Assembly (NCBI RefSeq): GCF_030378065.1
Contig: NZ_JAUCGJ010000015.1
Span: forward strand, 1-64,000
DNA length: 64,000 bases
Origin: Candidatus Venteria ishoeyi
GTDB lineage: Bacteria > Pseudomonadota > Gammaproteobacteria > Beggiatoales > Beggiatoaceae
Direction: 5' to 3'
The position numbers and the translations under genes were made by a program. Below the pieces are notes generated by a model, which had not been told where the DNA came from, made no database searches, and was given only the letters and a program-made list of their open reading frames with translations. The stretch's first letter is position 1; each line of letters starts with the position of its first letter. Shown piece by piece: positions 37,001 to 45,515 of this stretch.

Positions 37001-38712
37001 TCGCCAAGATAGTCGCTAAATATGGCCCCATTGTGCGCTTGGAAAATACCTGCCGCCATAAAGAGGGTCATGATGTTATCCTCGAAACCAGCGGGGTTGC
37101 TGTTTATGATGCATCCGGCAGCTTTCAGGGCTATAGAGGTATAGACCGCGACATTACCGAACACAAAAAAATACAACATGCCTTGCAGCGTTCCAGAGAT
37201 GAACTGGAACAACGAGTCGAACAACGCACCAAACAACTTGCGACCACCAACCAGGCGCTGGCACAGGCGAAAGAAGCGGCAGAAGCGGCTAATCGCGCCA
37301 AAAGCATGTTTCTGGCGAATATGTCTCATGAACTACGCACGCCGCTTAATGCCATTTTGGGCTTCTCCCAACTCATGGCCCGCAATCCGGCAGTGACATC
37401 AGAGCAACAAAAGAATCTCACAACCATCAACCGCGCAGGTGAACACTTGCTGGCAATGATTAACGATGTATTGGATTTATCCAAAATTGAGGCAGGACAA
37501 ATCGAGGTTCATCCTGAAACCTTTAACTTAAAACACCTGTTGCAAAATATGAGTGATATTTTCCACCAGCGTACCCAAGCTAAAAACCTGAAATTTACTC
37601 TGGATTTAGAAGCAAAGCTGCCGGCTTTGGTCAGAGCCGATCCCGGCAAGCTACGCCAGATTATCGCCAATCTGCTGGGGAACGCGATCAAGTTTACCGA
37701 GCATGGCAAAATAAGCCTGGGTGTACGCATATTGCCGCCTGTAACAGCAGCATCACAGTCTCGCCTGCAAGTAGCAGTGCAAGATACAGGACAGGGTATC
37801 GCAACCAGCCAACTCAACAGTGTATTCAAACCATTTATCCAGGTCGGCCCTACGACTTCCCAACAAAAAGGCACGGGTCTGGGGCTGGCGATTTCACGTA
37901 TTTTTGTTGAATTAATGGGGGGGAAAATAACGGTGGAAAGTGTCTTAAACCAAGGTGCAAAATTTTATTTTGATATTCCACTAGAAATAATAGCACAACA
38001 AGTGGACAGCCATACATCGGATAAAACATTACAAGTCAATTGTTTACAATCAGGTCAGCCACAATGGCGAATTCTGATCGCCGATGATGATGCAGACAAC
38101 CGGGCGCTGCTCAGCAAATTATTACAACAAGTGGGCTTTAATATACGGGAAGCGGTGGATGGCGCTGAAACAGTAGCACTTTTTCAAAGCTGGAACCCCC
38201 ATTTTATCTGGCTGGATGTACGTATGCCCGTCATGGATGGCTATGAGGCTGCCAGAAAAATTCGTTCCTTAGCAGGTGGTGATAAGGTTAAAATTGTTGC
38301 GGTAACAGCTAATGCTTTTGAGGAAGACCGTAAAAAAATTCTTGATGCTGGTTGTGATGATTTTCTCAGCAAACCCTATATGGAACAGCAGATATTCCAA
38401 TATATGAAAGTACAATTGGGATTACAGTATAGTTATAAGCGGCCCACTATCAAGTCTCCTGAGGTTTCAACCCAGCATTTGTCCACAGCCGATCTCAAAG
38501 TCGTACCAATAGCAATGTTAAAATCTTTGGAGCAAGCTGCACTGTCTCTGGATCAGGAAGAAATCAATAAGATTGCCCAACAAATTCATGAACAAAACCC
38601 CGTAGTCGCTAAACGTATCCAGAATTTAGTTGAACAATTTGATTTTGGATATTTATATGATACTTGTGAACAGGTTATATTTCAGGTAGGAAATCCAGAT
38701 AATGAGAACTGA
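34003..38712 (+). CDS. REC-PAS/GAF multi-sensor hybrid histidine kinase
   Basis: Domains of the 1569-residue protein: receiver 1 (~12-130, phospho-Asp63), PAS (~150-265), GAF (~275-430), five further PAS (~432-555, 560-685, 685-805, 807-935, 940-1060), coiled coil, HisKA ([13 protein letters not shown], His1109), HATPase ([25 protein letters not shown]), receiver 2 (FIWLDVRMPVMDG, Asp1405) and a helical tail. No membrane segment: a cytosolic node that receives phosphate on REC1, most simply from the membrane kinase encoded 40 bases upstream. Receiver 1 and several PAS domains are near copies of those in the kinase at 41851. The gene is followed by 140 bases before the binding-protein gene. 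Confidence 0.92.
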   Translation: MNMQAFPPLPTNKNILIVDDDAEGVRFLSRILKQEHYTVRAALNGTAAFKSIKTKTPDLILLDVNMPDMSGFEVCRRLQAMEAFCEIPILFISAREKTADKLKGFEVGGSDYITKPFTPEEVLARVKTHLKLSASMKQLEAQNTRLGFQAQLLDSIHESVIATDLEGRVVYWGKGAERLYGYVANKVLEQPLSLIIETGTEEEERERIHQVHANGEWRGQYRQKHKNGSTFWVETFISSVYDENQKSCGLISISHNISMQKQGEMEKEATAAISRLFLSDMELPEIYVQLVEILATCLEYPIAALELYDQSATEMIFTAAYGMPELSLPLRVPITQTLSGSVAQSGEAMVETHAGQGHEYQFQALHKLQVETFLCVPVIIKGAVFATLSLSDKVVRSEPETLLHTMQNIANHLALDIARKQAEKALENRQIFLEAILECTANGIVTCNKAGILSYFNRAAMVFHGLPAEPLPQEGWSKYYDLFQEDGKTPLPLSDIPLVRALKGEKVKNEECVIAPKGLPARSISVTGQMLIDADGNKLGAVVSMNDITERKQAELKLRESENRFRQLANSLPQLVWTCQADGACDFFSQQWLSYTGIDAELQLGFDWLQQVHPNDRKPTVAAWNAAVQAGTEFHVEFRIRRHDGIYRWFDTRAIRLLDAQGRTIKWFGSNTDITELREAELMRRLILDTVVEGIFGLDEDGLCTFINQAGAKLLGYEIQDLLGHYLHPLIHPTDLEDNPLPEEQCSILSTIHSHDQDGTEQRFTRADGSYFPAWVYARCVEYNDHIRGTVASFIDISERKNLEASLRAERDFAESLINTAPAIVLVLDTQGRIVRFNPFMEKLSGFRLDEVQGKDWFETFLPKSDWKGIKQVFLSAINDIQTHGNINPIVSKDGRELPVEWSDQTLKDIDGKVTGLLSIGQDISERLFAENALRESENKFRSLVETTSDWIWAIDKNGKYTYTSPAIKDLLGYTSEEVLGKTPFDMMSPSEARQIQVKFAKIVAKYGPIVRLENTCRHKEGHDVILETSGVAVYDASGSFQGYRGIDRDITEHKKIQHALQRSRDELEQRVEQRTKQLATTNQALAQAKEAAEAANRAKSMFLANMSHELRTPLNAILGFSQLMARNPAVTSEQQKNLTTINRAGEHLLAMINDVLDLSKIEAGQIEVHPETFNLKHLLQNMSDIFHQRTQAKNLKFTLDLEAKLPALVRADPGKLRQIIANLLGNAIKFTEHGKISLGVRILPPVTAASQSRLQVAVQDTGQGIATSQLNSVFKPFIQVGPTTSQQKGTGLGLAISRIFVELMGGKITVESVLNQGAKFYFDIPLEIIAQQVDSHTSDKTLQVNCLQSGQPQWRILIADDDADNRALLSKLLQQVGFNIREAVDGAETVALFQSWNPHFIWLDVRMPVMDGYEAARKIRSLAGGDKVKIVAVTANAFEEDRKKILDAGCDDFLSKPYMEQQIFQYMKVQLGLQYSYKRPTIKSPEVSTQHLSTADLKVVPIAMLKSLEQAALSLDQEEINKIAQQIHEQNPVVAKRIQNLVEQFDFGYLYDTCEQVIFQVGNPDNEN

Positions 38713-38852
38713 TAGTCATCATTTTCCTGGAAGCTTCCATCTTTGTAAAAGATTGGAAAGGGGACAATCATCCTTGCCAGAGATATACTATATTTGGGGA
38801 ATGTCCCCTGATTTATAGATGGAATTAAGTATTATTCCAAAGGAGAATCAAT

Positions 38853-39578
38853 ATGTATCGCATACTTATTATCGCTCTGTGTTGTTTATTGCCACTGGAA
38901 ATGCCACTTGCTGCAACTTCCAAACTGATACTTAACACGTCCTACACCGCCCCGATTAATGCCCCGGATAAGTCAGGGGTACTGGATATTTTTTACCAGG
39001 AGCTATTTAAACGTCTGGGTATGGAATTTGAGATTCAGTATTTACCCGCCGAGCGGGCGCTGACCAATGCTAATAAAGGTATTGATGATGGTGATGTGTG
39101 CCGTATTTTGGATCTGGATAAAAAATATCCGAATCTGGTACGGGTGCCTGAAGTGGTGATGCAGTATGAGCATGTCATCTTTTCCCGCAAAGCTGATTTT
39201 AAGGTAACTGGGCCAGATGATCTCAAACCTTATGATGTGGGTGTTGTCAAAGGCTGGAAAATTATCGAGTGGAATACAACGACTGCGAACTCGGTGACCC
39301 TGGTTGATGCTGGTGAGCAATTGTTTGCCATGCTCGCTGATGGACGCATTGATTTGGCTATTATCGAGCGCATGGCTGGCATGATGCATATCAAAGCGCA
39401 GGAACTTAAAGATATTCATATTTTGGAACCCGCGTTTCTGGCGGGTGACTGGTATCTCTATTTGCATAAGAAACATCAGGATCTGGTACCGATAATTGAT
39501 GCTGAAATTCGGCGCATGAAAGCCGATGGCAGCCACCAAAAGATATTTAATACGGCACTGAAACGTTACCAGGATTAG
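38853..39578 (+). CDS. Periplasmic solute-binding protein, type 3 family
   Basis: A signal peptide ([21 protein letters not shown]) precedes a ~220-residue SBP_bac_3-like domain: [73 protein letters not shown] and [19 protein letters not shown]. Start ATG 38853 has AAAGGAG 9 bases upstream. There is no ABC transporter gene nearby; instead the kinase gene starts 5 bases after its stop. It is therefore likely to be a sensory binding protein for that kinase, taking the place of the binding domain that is fused to the kinase at 31560 (inference). Confidence 0.88.
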   Translation: MYRILIIALCCLLPLEMPLAATSKLILNTSYTAPINAPDKSGVLDIFYQELFKRLGMEFEIQYLPAERALTNANKGIDDGDVCRILDLDKKYPNLVRVPEVVMQYEHVIFSRKADFKVTGPDDLKPYDVGVVKGWKIIEWNTTTANSVTLVDAGEQLFAMLADGRIDLAIIERMAGMMHIKAQELKDIHILEPAFLAGDWYLYLHKKHQDLVPIIDAEIRRMKADGSHQKIFNTALKRYQD

Positions 39579-39583
39579 ATTCC

Positions 39584-41809
39584 ATGTTCAAGGCTATATC
39601 CAGAGGAATCGGACGCCGCTTTGCAATTTATATCTTATTATTCAGTTCGATCATCACTCTGGTGATCACGGCAATTCAGTTGCTTTATGACTACCATCGT
39701 GACATAAGCATCCTTGAAGCGCGCCTGCAAGAAATTGAAATCATTTATCAGGATACCTTATCAACATCTGTTTGGGTGCATAATGAAGAAGGGTTGCGCT
39801 TGCAACTGGAAAGTATGTTGCGTCTGCCTGCCATTATCTATGCTCAGGTCAAGGATGAGCTGGGCCAGGAAAAAACTTATAAAGGTAAGCATCGAGCGCA
39901 GCGGGTTATTCATCATACCTTTAAACTGAATCATATTCATCGTGATAAAACCATTGCTTTGGGGGAGGTGGTGGTACTGGCTGATCTGGATGTGGTTTAT
40001 CAGCACCTCATTGATAAATTAGTTGTTATTCTTATCAGCCAGGGAATCAAAACCTTTCTGGTGTCGCTATTTATTCTTTTTCTGTTTCACCTGCTGATTG
40101 GTCGTTATCTTTCCAGGCTGGCGACTACGGCTCGTAAGATCAGCACAGGGGCATTCAAATCCCGGTTAAATATAGGCCATAACGATGAATTAAGTGATGT
40201 CTCCCAGGCTTTTAATGACATGACCCATGAACTGAATATGAACATGGCAAAATTAAAGCAGGAGATTGCACAACGGCGTAATGCCCAGCACAATCTGGAA
40301 ATATATAAGGATCAATTAGAGGATAGGGTACGGGAGAAAACCGCAGATCTGCTCCAGACTAACCAGGCCCTGCAACATGCCAAAGAAATCGCAGAATTCG
40401 CCAATCAGGCCAAGAGCGATTTTTTGTCGAACATGAGCCACGAACTGCGCACCCCGCTCCATGCCATACTCGGTTTTTCTCAATTGCTGGAAGATGATCC
40501 ACAAGCAACCCAGGAACAACAGGAAATGCTGGCTATTATCAACCGCAGTGGGCAACATTTATTGTCTTTAATCAATGATGTATTGGATATGTCAAAAATT
40601 GAAGCAGGCCGTATGACGGTGAATGAAGAAGTGATTAATTTGTCACAGATGCTGCAAGATATTGGCGATATGATGTCAATCCGTGCAAAAAATAATAATA
40701 TTCAACTCCTCTGGGAGCTGAACCCGATATTACCTGCTTTTATCAAAACGGATGCAGGGAAATTACGCCAGATACTCATCAACCTGCTTGGTAATGCCAT
40801 TAAATTTACCCAGGAAGGCAGGGTCAGTGTGTGTGTGCAAACTCATTGTGAAGAAAATACGCCAGGGGCAAAATGCCAATTAAGGATTGAAATTGAAGAC
40901 AGTGGAATCGGCATTGACAAAGCACATCTGGAGAGTATTTTTGAAACCTTTGTTCAAGCAGGAACTTCTTCAGTCAATGCCAAAGGCACAGGCTTGGGCT
41001 TACCTATCACCCGCCATTATATTCAGTTGCTGGGTGGTGATATTACAGTGATGAGTCAGCCTGGAAAAGGCTCCCTGTTCAAATTTCATATTGCAGTGAC
41101 ATTGGCGGATGCTGTTGATGTCGAGATGCCCAGCCCTCCGCTTCAGGTTTTCAGGCTGGTACCGGAGCAGGCGGTTCCCCGTATATTGATTGTTGAAGAC
41201 GTGCAGGAAAGCCGCTTGTTGCTGAAAAAATTATTAGTTGAAGCCGGGTTTAATGTGCAGGAAGCGGACAATGGGCAGGAAGCCTTGCAATGCTTTGAAC
41301 AATGGCAACCTCATTTCATCTGGATGGATATGCGGATGCCGGTGATGGATGGTTATGAAGCAAGCAAACGAATTCGCGCCATGCCAGGTGGTAAAGAGAC
41401 CATTATTGCTGCACTCACCGCAAGTGCTTTTAAATCCCAGAAACAAGAAATTATTGCACTGGGCTGTGATGATTTTGTGCGTAAGCCGTTTCGTGAGGAA
41501 GAAATTTTTGACTGCATGGCGCGGCATTTAAACCTAAACTATATATATAAATCAGAGGATTTATCTCCCAAGGAGACGCAAGCTAAAACCAGCTTGGAAC
41601 CCGCCTTGATTGTAAGCGCACTGGCTGAACTTCCCGATGATTTACGCGCCGAACTGGCGCAGGCGCTCAAGGAACTTGATGTCAATGCCGTGCTTGACGC
41701 TGTTCAGCATATCGCAGAAAACGATGCGGTCTTAGCCGAGGCGATAATGCCTTATGCTAATAATTTCCAATATGAACAATTGGAATGTTTTCTGGCTCCC
41801 AAAATCTGA
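39584..41809 (+). CDS. Membrane HAMP hybrid histidine kinase
   Basis: The 741-residue protein has two membrane helices (~12-34 and ~150-172) around a periplasmic domain of ~115 residues, HAMP (~172-226, [15 protein letters not shown] ... [13 protein letters not shown]), coiled coil, HisKA ([13 protein letters not shown], His286), HATPase ([25 protein letters not shown]), receiver ([13 protein letters not shown], Asp582) and the same C-terminal tail as the 31560 kinase. It starts 5 bases after the binding-protein gene, whose product probably docks on its periplasmic domain. DNA from about 41040 to the stop is nearly identical to 33200-33960, a sign of recent duplication or gene conversion. Confidence 0.93.
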   Translation: MFKAISRGIGRRFAIYILLFSSIITLVITAIQLLYDYHRDISILEARLQEIEIIYQDTLSTSVWVHNEEGLRLQLESMLRLPAIIYAQVKDELGQEKTYKGKHRAQRVIHHTFKLNHIHRDKTIALGEVVVLADLDVVYQHLIDKLVVILISQGIKTFLVSLFILFLFHLLIGRYLSRLATTARKISTGAFKSRLNIGHNDELSDVSQAFNDMTHELNMNMAKLKQEIAQRRNAQHNLEIYKDQLEDRVREKTADLLQTNQALQHAKEIAEFANQAKSDFLSNMSHELRTPLHAILGFSQLLEDDPQATQEQQEMLAIINRSGQHLLSLINDVLDMSKIEAGRMTVNEEVINLSQMLQDIGDMMSIRAKNNNIQLLWELNPILPAFIKTDAGKLRQILINLLGNAIKFTQEGRVSVCVQTHCEENTPGAKCQLRIEIEDSGIGIDKAHLESIFETFVQAGTSSVNAKGTGLGLPITRHYIQLLGGDITVMSQPGKGSLFKFHIAVTLADAVDVEMPSPPLQVFRLVPEQAVPRILIVEDVQESRLLLKKLLVEAGFNVQEADNGQEALQCFEQWQPHFIWMDMRMPVMDGYEASKRIRAMPGGKETIIAALTASAFKSQKQEIIALGCDDFVRKPFREEEIFDCMARHLNLNYIYKSEDLSPKETQAKTSLEPALIVSALAELPDDLRAELAQALKELDVNAVLDAVQHIAENDAVLAEAIMPYANNFQYEQLECFLAPKI

Positions 41810-41850
41810 ATTGATTCGGATTAAATACTGAGGACACAGAACAGTAGGAT

Positions 41851-44800
41851 ATGAATATGCAGGCATTTCCCCCTTTACTAGCAAATAAAAATATACTCAT
41901 CGTTGATGATGATGCTGAGGGTGTACGCTTTCTTTCCCGAGTCCTTAAGCAGGAACATTATACGGTCAGAGCTGCGCTTAATGGCACTGCTGCCTTCAAG
42001 AGTATCAAGACAAAAACACCGGACTTGATTCTACTGGATGTCAACATGCCGGATATGAGTGGTTTTGAGGTTTGCCGACAATTGCAGGCAATGAAAGTAT
42101 TTTGTGAGATTCCGATACTTTTTATCAGTGCGCAGGGAGAAACGGCTGACAAACTCAAAGGCTTTGAAGTTGGGGGCAGTGACTATATTACCAAGCCGTT
42201 TACCCCTGAAGAAGTATTGGCACGGGTAAAAACCCATCTTAAACTAAACACCTCCATGCAGGCATTGCGTACCAGCGAAAGTCGGTTTCACCAATTAGCC
42301 GACTCGCTGCCACAACTGGTTTTGACTTGCGAACCTGACGGAGCCTGTAATTTTTTCAGCCAGCAATGGCTCACTTATACCGGTGTCAGCAAAGCTCAGC
42401 AACTCGGCTTTGACTGGCTGCAACAACTGCACCCGGATGATCGCGCACCAACTATTGCCGCCTGGCAAAAAGCCATTGATAGTGGTACTGAGTTTCATAC
42501 CGAGCTGCGCATTCGCCGTCATGATGGTGTCTATCGCTGGTTTGATACCCAGGTCATACATTTACGGGATGAGGAAGACCGCATTATCAAGTGGTTCTGG
42601 TCTAATACTGATATTACCGAACTGCGGAAAGCCGAACTGATGAGCCGTTTGATTCTGGATACGGTGGTAGAAGGTATTTTCGGACTCAACGAAGCAGGCA
42701 TATGCACCTTTATCAACCAAGCCGGGGCGAAACTGTTGGGATACGAATCCACCAAGGGTTTACTCGGACAGCATCTGCATTCATTGATTCATACGCATAA
42801 TATTGCTGGCGATCCTCTGCCGCAAGCACAACGTTCAATTATGGATAGCATCCACACAAGTAGTAAAAACAGCAATGAATATTTGTTTACCCGCAAAGAT
42901 GGCAGCTTTTTTCCGGTTTGGGTATACGCCAAACCGATAGCGTATAACGGTGATATTCGCGGCACGGTGGCAAGTTTCATCGATATAAGTGAGCGCAAAA
43001 GGCTGGAAGCCTCCCTGCGGACCGAGCGTGATTTTGCCGAAGGCTTGATCAATACTGCTCCCACCATTGTGCTGGTATTGGATATGCGGGGCCGAATTAT
43101 ACGTTTTAATCCTTTTATGGAAAAAATCTCCGGCTACAGCCTGGATGAAGTCCGGGGCAAGGACTGGTTTGAGACCTTTTTTTCGAAGCATGACTGGAAA
43201 CATATCAAACAGGTGTTTTTCTCTGCCACTGATGACATTAAGACGCATAGCAATCCCATAGTGACCAAAGATGGACGGGAGGTGCCTATCGAATGGTCGG
43301 AGCAAACCCTTAAAGATATTGATGGCAAGGTGACGGGATTACTCTCTATCGGTCAGGATATCAGCGAGCGGCTTGCTGCCGAGAAAGCCTTGCTGCAAGC
43401 CAGAGAAGAACTAGAGCAACGTGTCGAGCAACGCACCAAGCAACTTGCACTCCTCAATCAGGCGCTGGAACAGGCAAAAGATGCGGCGGAAGCCGCCAAC
43501 CGCGCCAAAAGTATTTTCATCGCCAATATGTCCCACGAACTGCGCACCCCGCTCAATGCTATCCTGGGCTTTTCCCAACTCATGACCAATGCGCCTGATA
43601 CCTTGCCGACACAAAAAGAAAACCTGAATACCATCAACCATGCCGGTGAACATTTGTTGGCCATGATTAATGATGTGCTGGACTTGTCCAAAATTGAGGC
43701 GGGCAAGATCGAGTTGCACCCTGAATCTTTCGATGTGGTGCGGTTGCTGCAAGATATTACCGAGATGTTCCGTATCCGTGCCCAAGCCAAAAATATTACC
43801 GTCAATCTGCTGCTGGCGGATAATATGGCACATTATATCAAAACCGATTCTGGCAAGTTGCGCCAGGTGCTCAGTAACCTATTGGGTAATGCGGTTAAAT
43901 TCACCCAACAGGGAGAAATTAGCGTACACGCCGACATATTGCCGCTGGCGCATGAAATAGATCGCCAGTGCTTGCAGGTAGCGGTGCAAGACACTGGCAA
44001 AGGTATTCCACAAGCGCATCTTGATACTATTTTCAAGCCTTTTGTACAAGCTGCGCCAGATATGCTCGGTCAAAAAGGCACCGGCCTGGGTCTGGCGATT
44101 TCACATCAATTCATTGAACTGCTGGGCGGTGAGATGCGTGTGGAAAGTGTTGTGGGTGAAGGCAGTTGTTTTAGTTTCCAGATCGCAGTTGAGGTTTTGA
44201 ATACTCCGGCAGATGTTCGTGGCACAGCGCAATCCAGGCAGGTTTGTGGTCTGCAACCCGGTCAACAGATTTGGCGAATTCTGATTGTTGAAGATGACCT
44301 GGATAACCGGATATTGCTCACCAACATATTGGTGCAAGCCGGTTTTAAAGTGCGGGCGTGCACCAATGGTGTAGAAGCTGTGGCGATGTTTCAAGATTGG
44401 TCGCCCGATTTTATCTGGCTGGATATCCAGATGCCGGTGATGGATGGTTATGCCACTGCAGCCAAAATTCGTACCCTACCCGGTGGAGATGAGGTTAAAA
44501 TTGTTGCTCTGACCGCCAATGTATTTCAGGAGGATCAGGGTAACATCCTTGCCGCAGGCTGTGATGATGCGCTCAGCAAACCCTTTCTGGTGTCTCAAGT
44601 ATTTGCAATGATGCACCAATATCTGGGGGTTGATTACCTGTATATCCAGGCTCAGACCGATGCGCCCCAAGCGCAGACGACGGCGCTGAGCCGTGAGGAT
44701 TTGCAGAAATTACCACGGGCTTTATTGGAGGATTTGTATCAAGCTGCACTCTCTCTGTATGTGCAGGGTGTAGAAGATGTTACGGCAAAAATCAAGGTGC

Positions 44801-44913
44801 AATACCCGGAGATAGCAGAGCGCATTGAGAGACTGAGCCAACAATATCACTATGACCTTATCTGTGATCTCTGTGAGCAAATTTTGCAATCGGAGGAAAG
44901 CTCAAATGAGTGA
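41851..44913 (+). CDS. REC-PAS hybrid histidine kinase
   Basis: The 1020-residue protein has receiver 1 (~12-130, Asp63), three PAS domains (~145-265, 268-390, 392-515), coiled coil, HisKA ([13 protein letters not shown], His562), HATPase (NLLGNAVKF, DTGKGIP, GTGLGLAIS), receiver 2 (FIWLDIQMPVMDG, Asp858) and a helical tail. It is a shorter sister of the 34003 kinase: receiver 1 is nearly identical at DNA level (also the 20 bases before the ATG), the three PAS domains correspond to PAS 3-5 of the sister, but the HATPase and receiver 2 have diverged. It should receive phosphate from the membrane kinase 41 bases upstream. Confidence 0.92.
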   Translation: MNMQAFPPLLANKNILIVDDDAEGVRFLSRVLKQEHYTVRAALNGTAAFKSIKTKTPDLILLDVNMPDMSGFEVCRQLQAMKVFCEIPILFISAQGETADKLKGFEVGGSDYITKPFTPEEVLARVKTHLKLNTSMQALRTSESRFHQLADSLPQLVLTCEPDGACNFFSQQWLTYTGVSKAQQLGFDWLQQLHPDDRAPTIAAWQKAIDSGTEFHTELRIRRHDGVYRWFDTQVIHLRDEEDRIIKWFWSNTDITELRKAELMSRLILDTVVEGIFGLNEAGICTFINQAGAKLLGYESTKGLLGQHLHSLIHTHNIAGDPLPQAQRSIMDSIHTSSKNSNEYLFTRKDGSFFPVWVYAKPIAYNGDIRGTVASFIDISERKRLEASLRTERDFAEGLINTAPTIVLVLDMRGRIIRFNPFMEKISGYSLDEVRGKDWFETFFSKHDWKHIKQVFFSATDDIKTHSNPIVTKDGREVPIEWSEQTLKDIDGKVTGLLSIGQDISERLAAEKALLQAREELEQRVEQRTKQLALLNQALEQAKDAAEAANRAKSIFIANMSHELRTPLNAILGFSQLMTNAPDTLPTQKENLNTINHAGEHLLAMINDVLDLSKIEAGKIELHPESFDVVRLLQDITEMFRIRAQAKNITVNLLLADNMAHYIKTDSGKLRQVLSNLLGNAVKFTQQGEISVHADILPLAHEIDRQCLQVAVQDTGKGIPQAHLDTIFKPFVQAAPDMLGQKGTGLGLAISHQFIELLGGEMRVESVVGEGSCFSFQIAVEVLNTPADVRGTAQSRQVCGLQPGQQIWRILIVEDDLDNRILLTNILVQAGFKVRACTNGVEAVAMFQDWSPDFIWLDIQMPVMDGYATAAKIRTLPGGDEVKIVALTANVFQEDQGNILAAGCDDALSKPFLVSQVFAMMHQYLGVDYLYIQAQTDAPQAQTTALSREDLQKLPRALLEDLYQAALSLYVQGVEDVTAKIKVQYPEIAERIERLSQQYHYDLICDLCEQILQSEESSNE

Positions 44914-45007
44914 TGCTGTTCTTATGCGCCATACTGTGAAAAGGCAATATTTTTTTACTGATTTAGCTATTTTAAGTGAAGATGAAAACCTGCTGTGTCT
45001 TTGCTAG
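44906..45007 (+). CDS. Possible 33-aa leaderless/overlapping small ORF
   Basis: ATG 44906 overlaps the end of the hybrid kinase gene by 8 bases and has a good SD (GGAGG, 10 bases upstream). It encodes MSDAVLMRHTVKRQYFFTD and ends at 45007 (33 residues). It may be the remnant of a longer gene that once followed the kinase, or a small accessory protein. No family recognised. Confidence 0.25.
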   Translation: MSDAVLMRHTVKRQYFFTDLAILSEDENLLCLC

Positions 45008-45072
45008 AATGCAGCATATCAACAATTTCTTAGTGGCATTATGATTTGGCTTATACCCCGTGAGGCACTCTG

Positions 45073-45107
45073 CTAAGGAATGAGGGTAAAATAATAGCTG
45101 AAACACC
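45073..45107. repeat. Single-ended copy of the MITE-like repeat
   Basis: CTAAGGAATGAGGGTAAAATAATAGCTGAAAC matches the left end of the elements at 25677 and 29036. The inverted right end is not present before the gene at 45129, so this copy is truncated. Confidence 0.5.
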
Positions 45108-45128
45108 ACTATTATCACCGGATAACTC

Positions 45129-45512
45129 ATGAATTTTGAAAACGTTGTTTTTAGTTTTTTTATTGTTCTAGCACTTACCCTGAATTTTGGTTTTTTTATC
45201 GGGGATATCGATAATCCCGTCCATCATAATCAATATGAATTATTGGCCGCTATTCTGGTTAACCTGATCGCGACCATCTTAAAATTTGGGGATAAATCGC
45301 ATGTTGGCGCTATTTTGCTTTCCACCAGCCTGGTTGCCGATATGCAGTTATTGCTGGCTGGCGGCATTTGGATTTTTGGCGTGCATATCACGGGGGAAAC
45401 GATGACCCCCAACACTATGGTCAGTATTGTTTCACTCGCGGGTGGTGCGATGTTAGCGAATGTTATATCCGTGTTATTACTGGTCACTGAAACTGTTTTA
45501 TTGCGGCGTTAA
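45129..45512 (+). CDS. DUF6394-like small membrane protein, linked to potassium channel
   Basis: The 127-residue protein has four hydrophobic segments (~7-26, 38-52, 58-82, 95-122): FSFFIVLALTLNFGFFIGDI, LLAAILVNLIATILKFGD, ILLSTSLVADMQLLLAGGIWIFG and MVSIVSLAGGAMLANVISVLLLV. I recognise it as the DUF6394 type, which I recall as lying next to TrkA-type potassium channels in gammaproteobacteria. Here the channel gene starts 3 bases after its stop. It could be a channel accessory subunit; function unknown. No SD is obvious (ATTATCACCGGATAACTC before ATG). Confidence 0.75.
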   Translation: MNFENVVFSFFIVLALTLNFGFFIGDIDNPVHHNQYELLAAILVNLIATILKFGDKSHVGAILLSTSLVADMQLLLAGGIWIFGVHITGETMTPNTMVSIVSLAGGAMLANVISVLLLVTETVLLRR

Positions 45513-45515
45513 GCA

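Noticed and set aside
41851-44913. Idea that the two REC-PAS kinases are an assembly duplication
   Set aside because: They differ in length, PAS number and HATPase/receiver sequence, so they are real paralogues with locally identical blocks.
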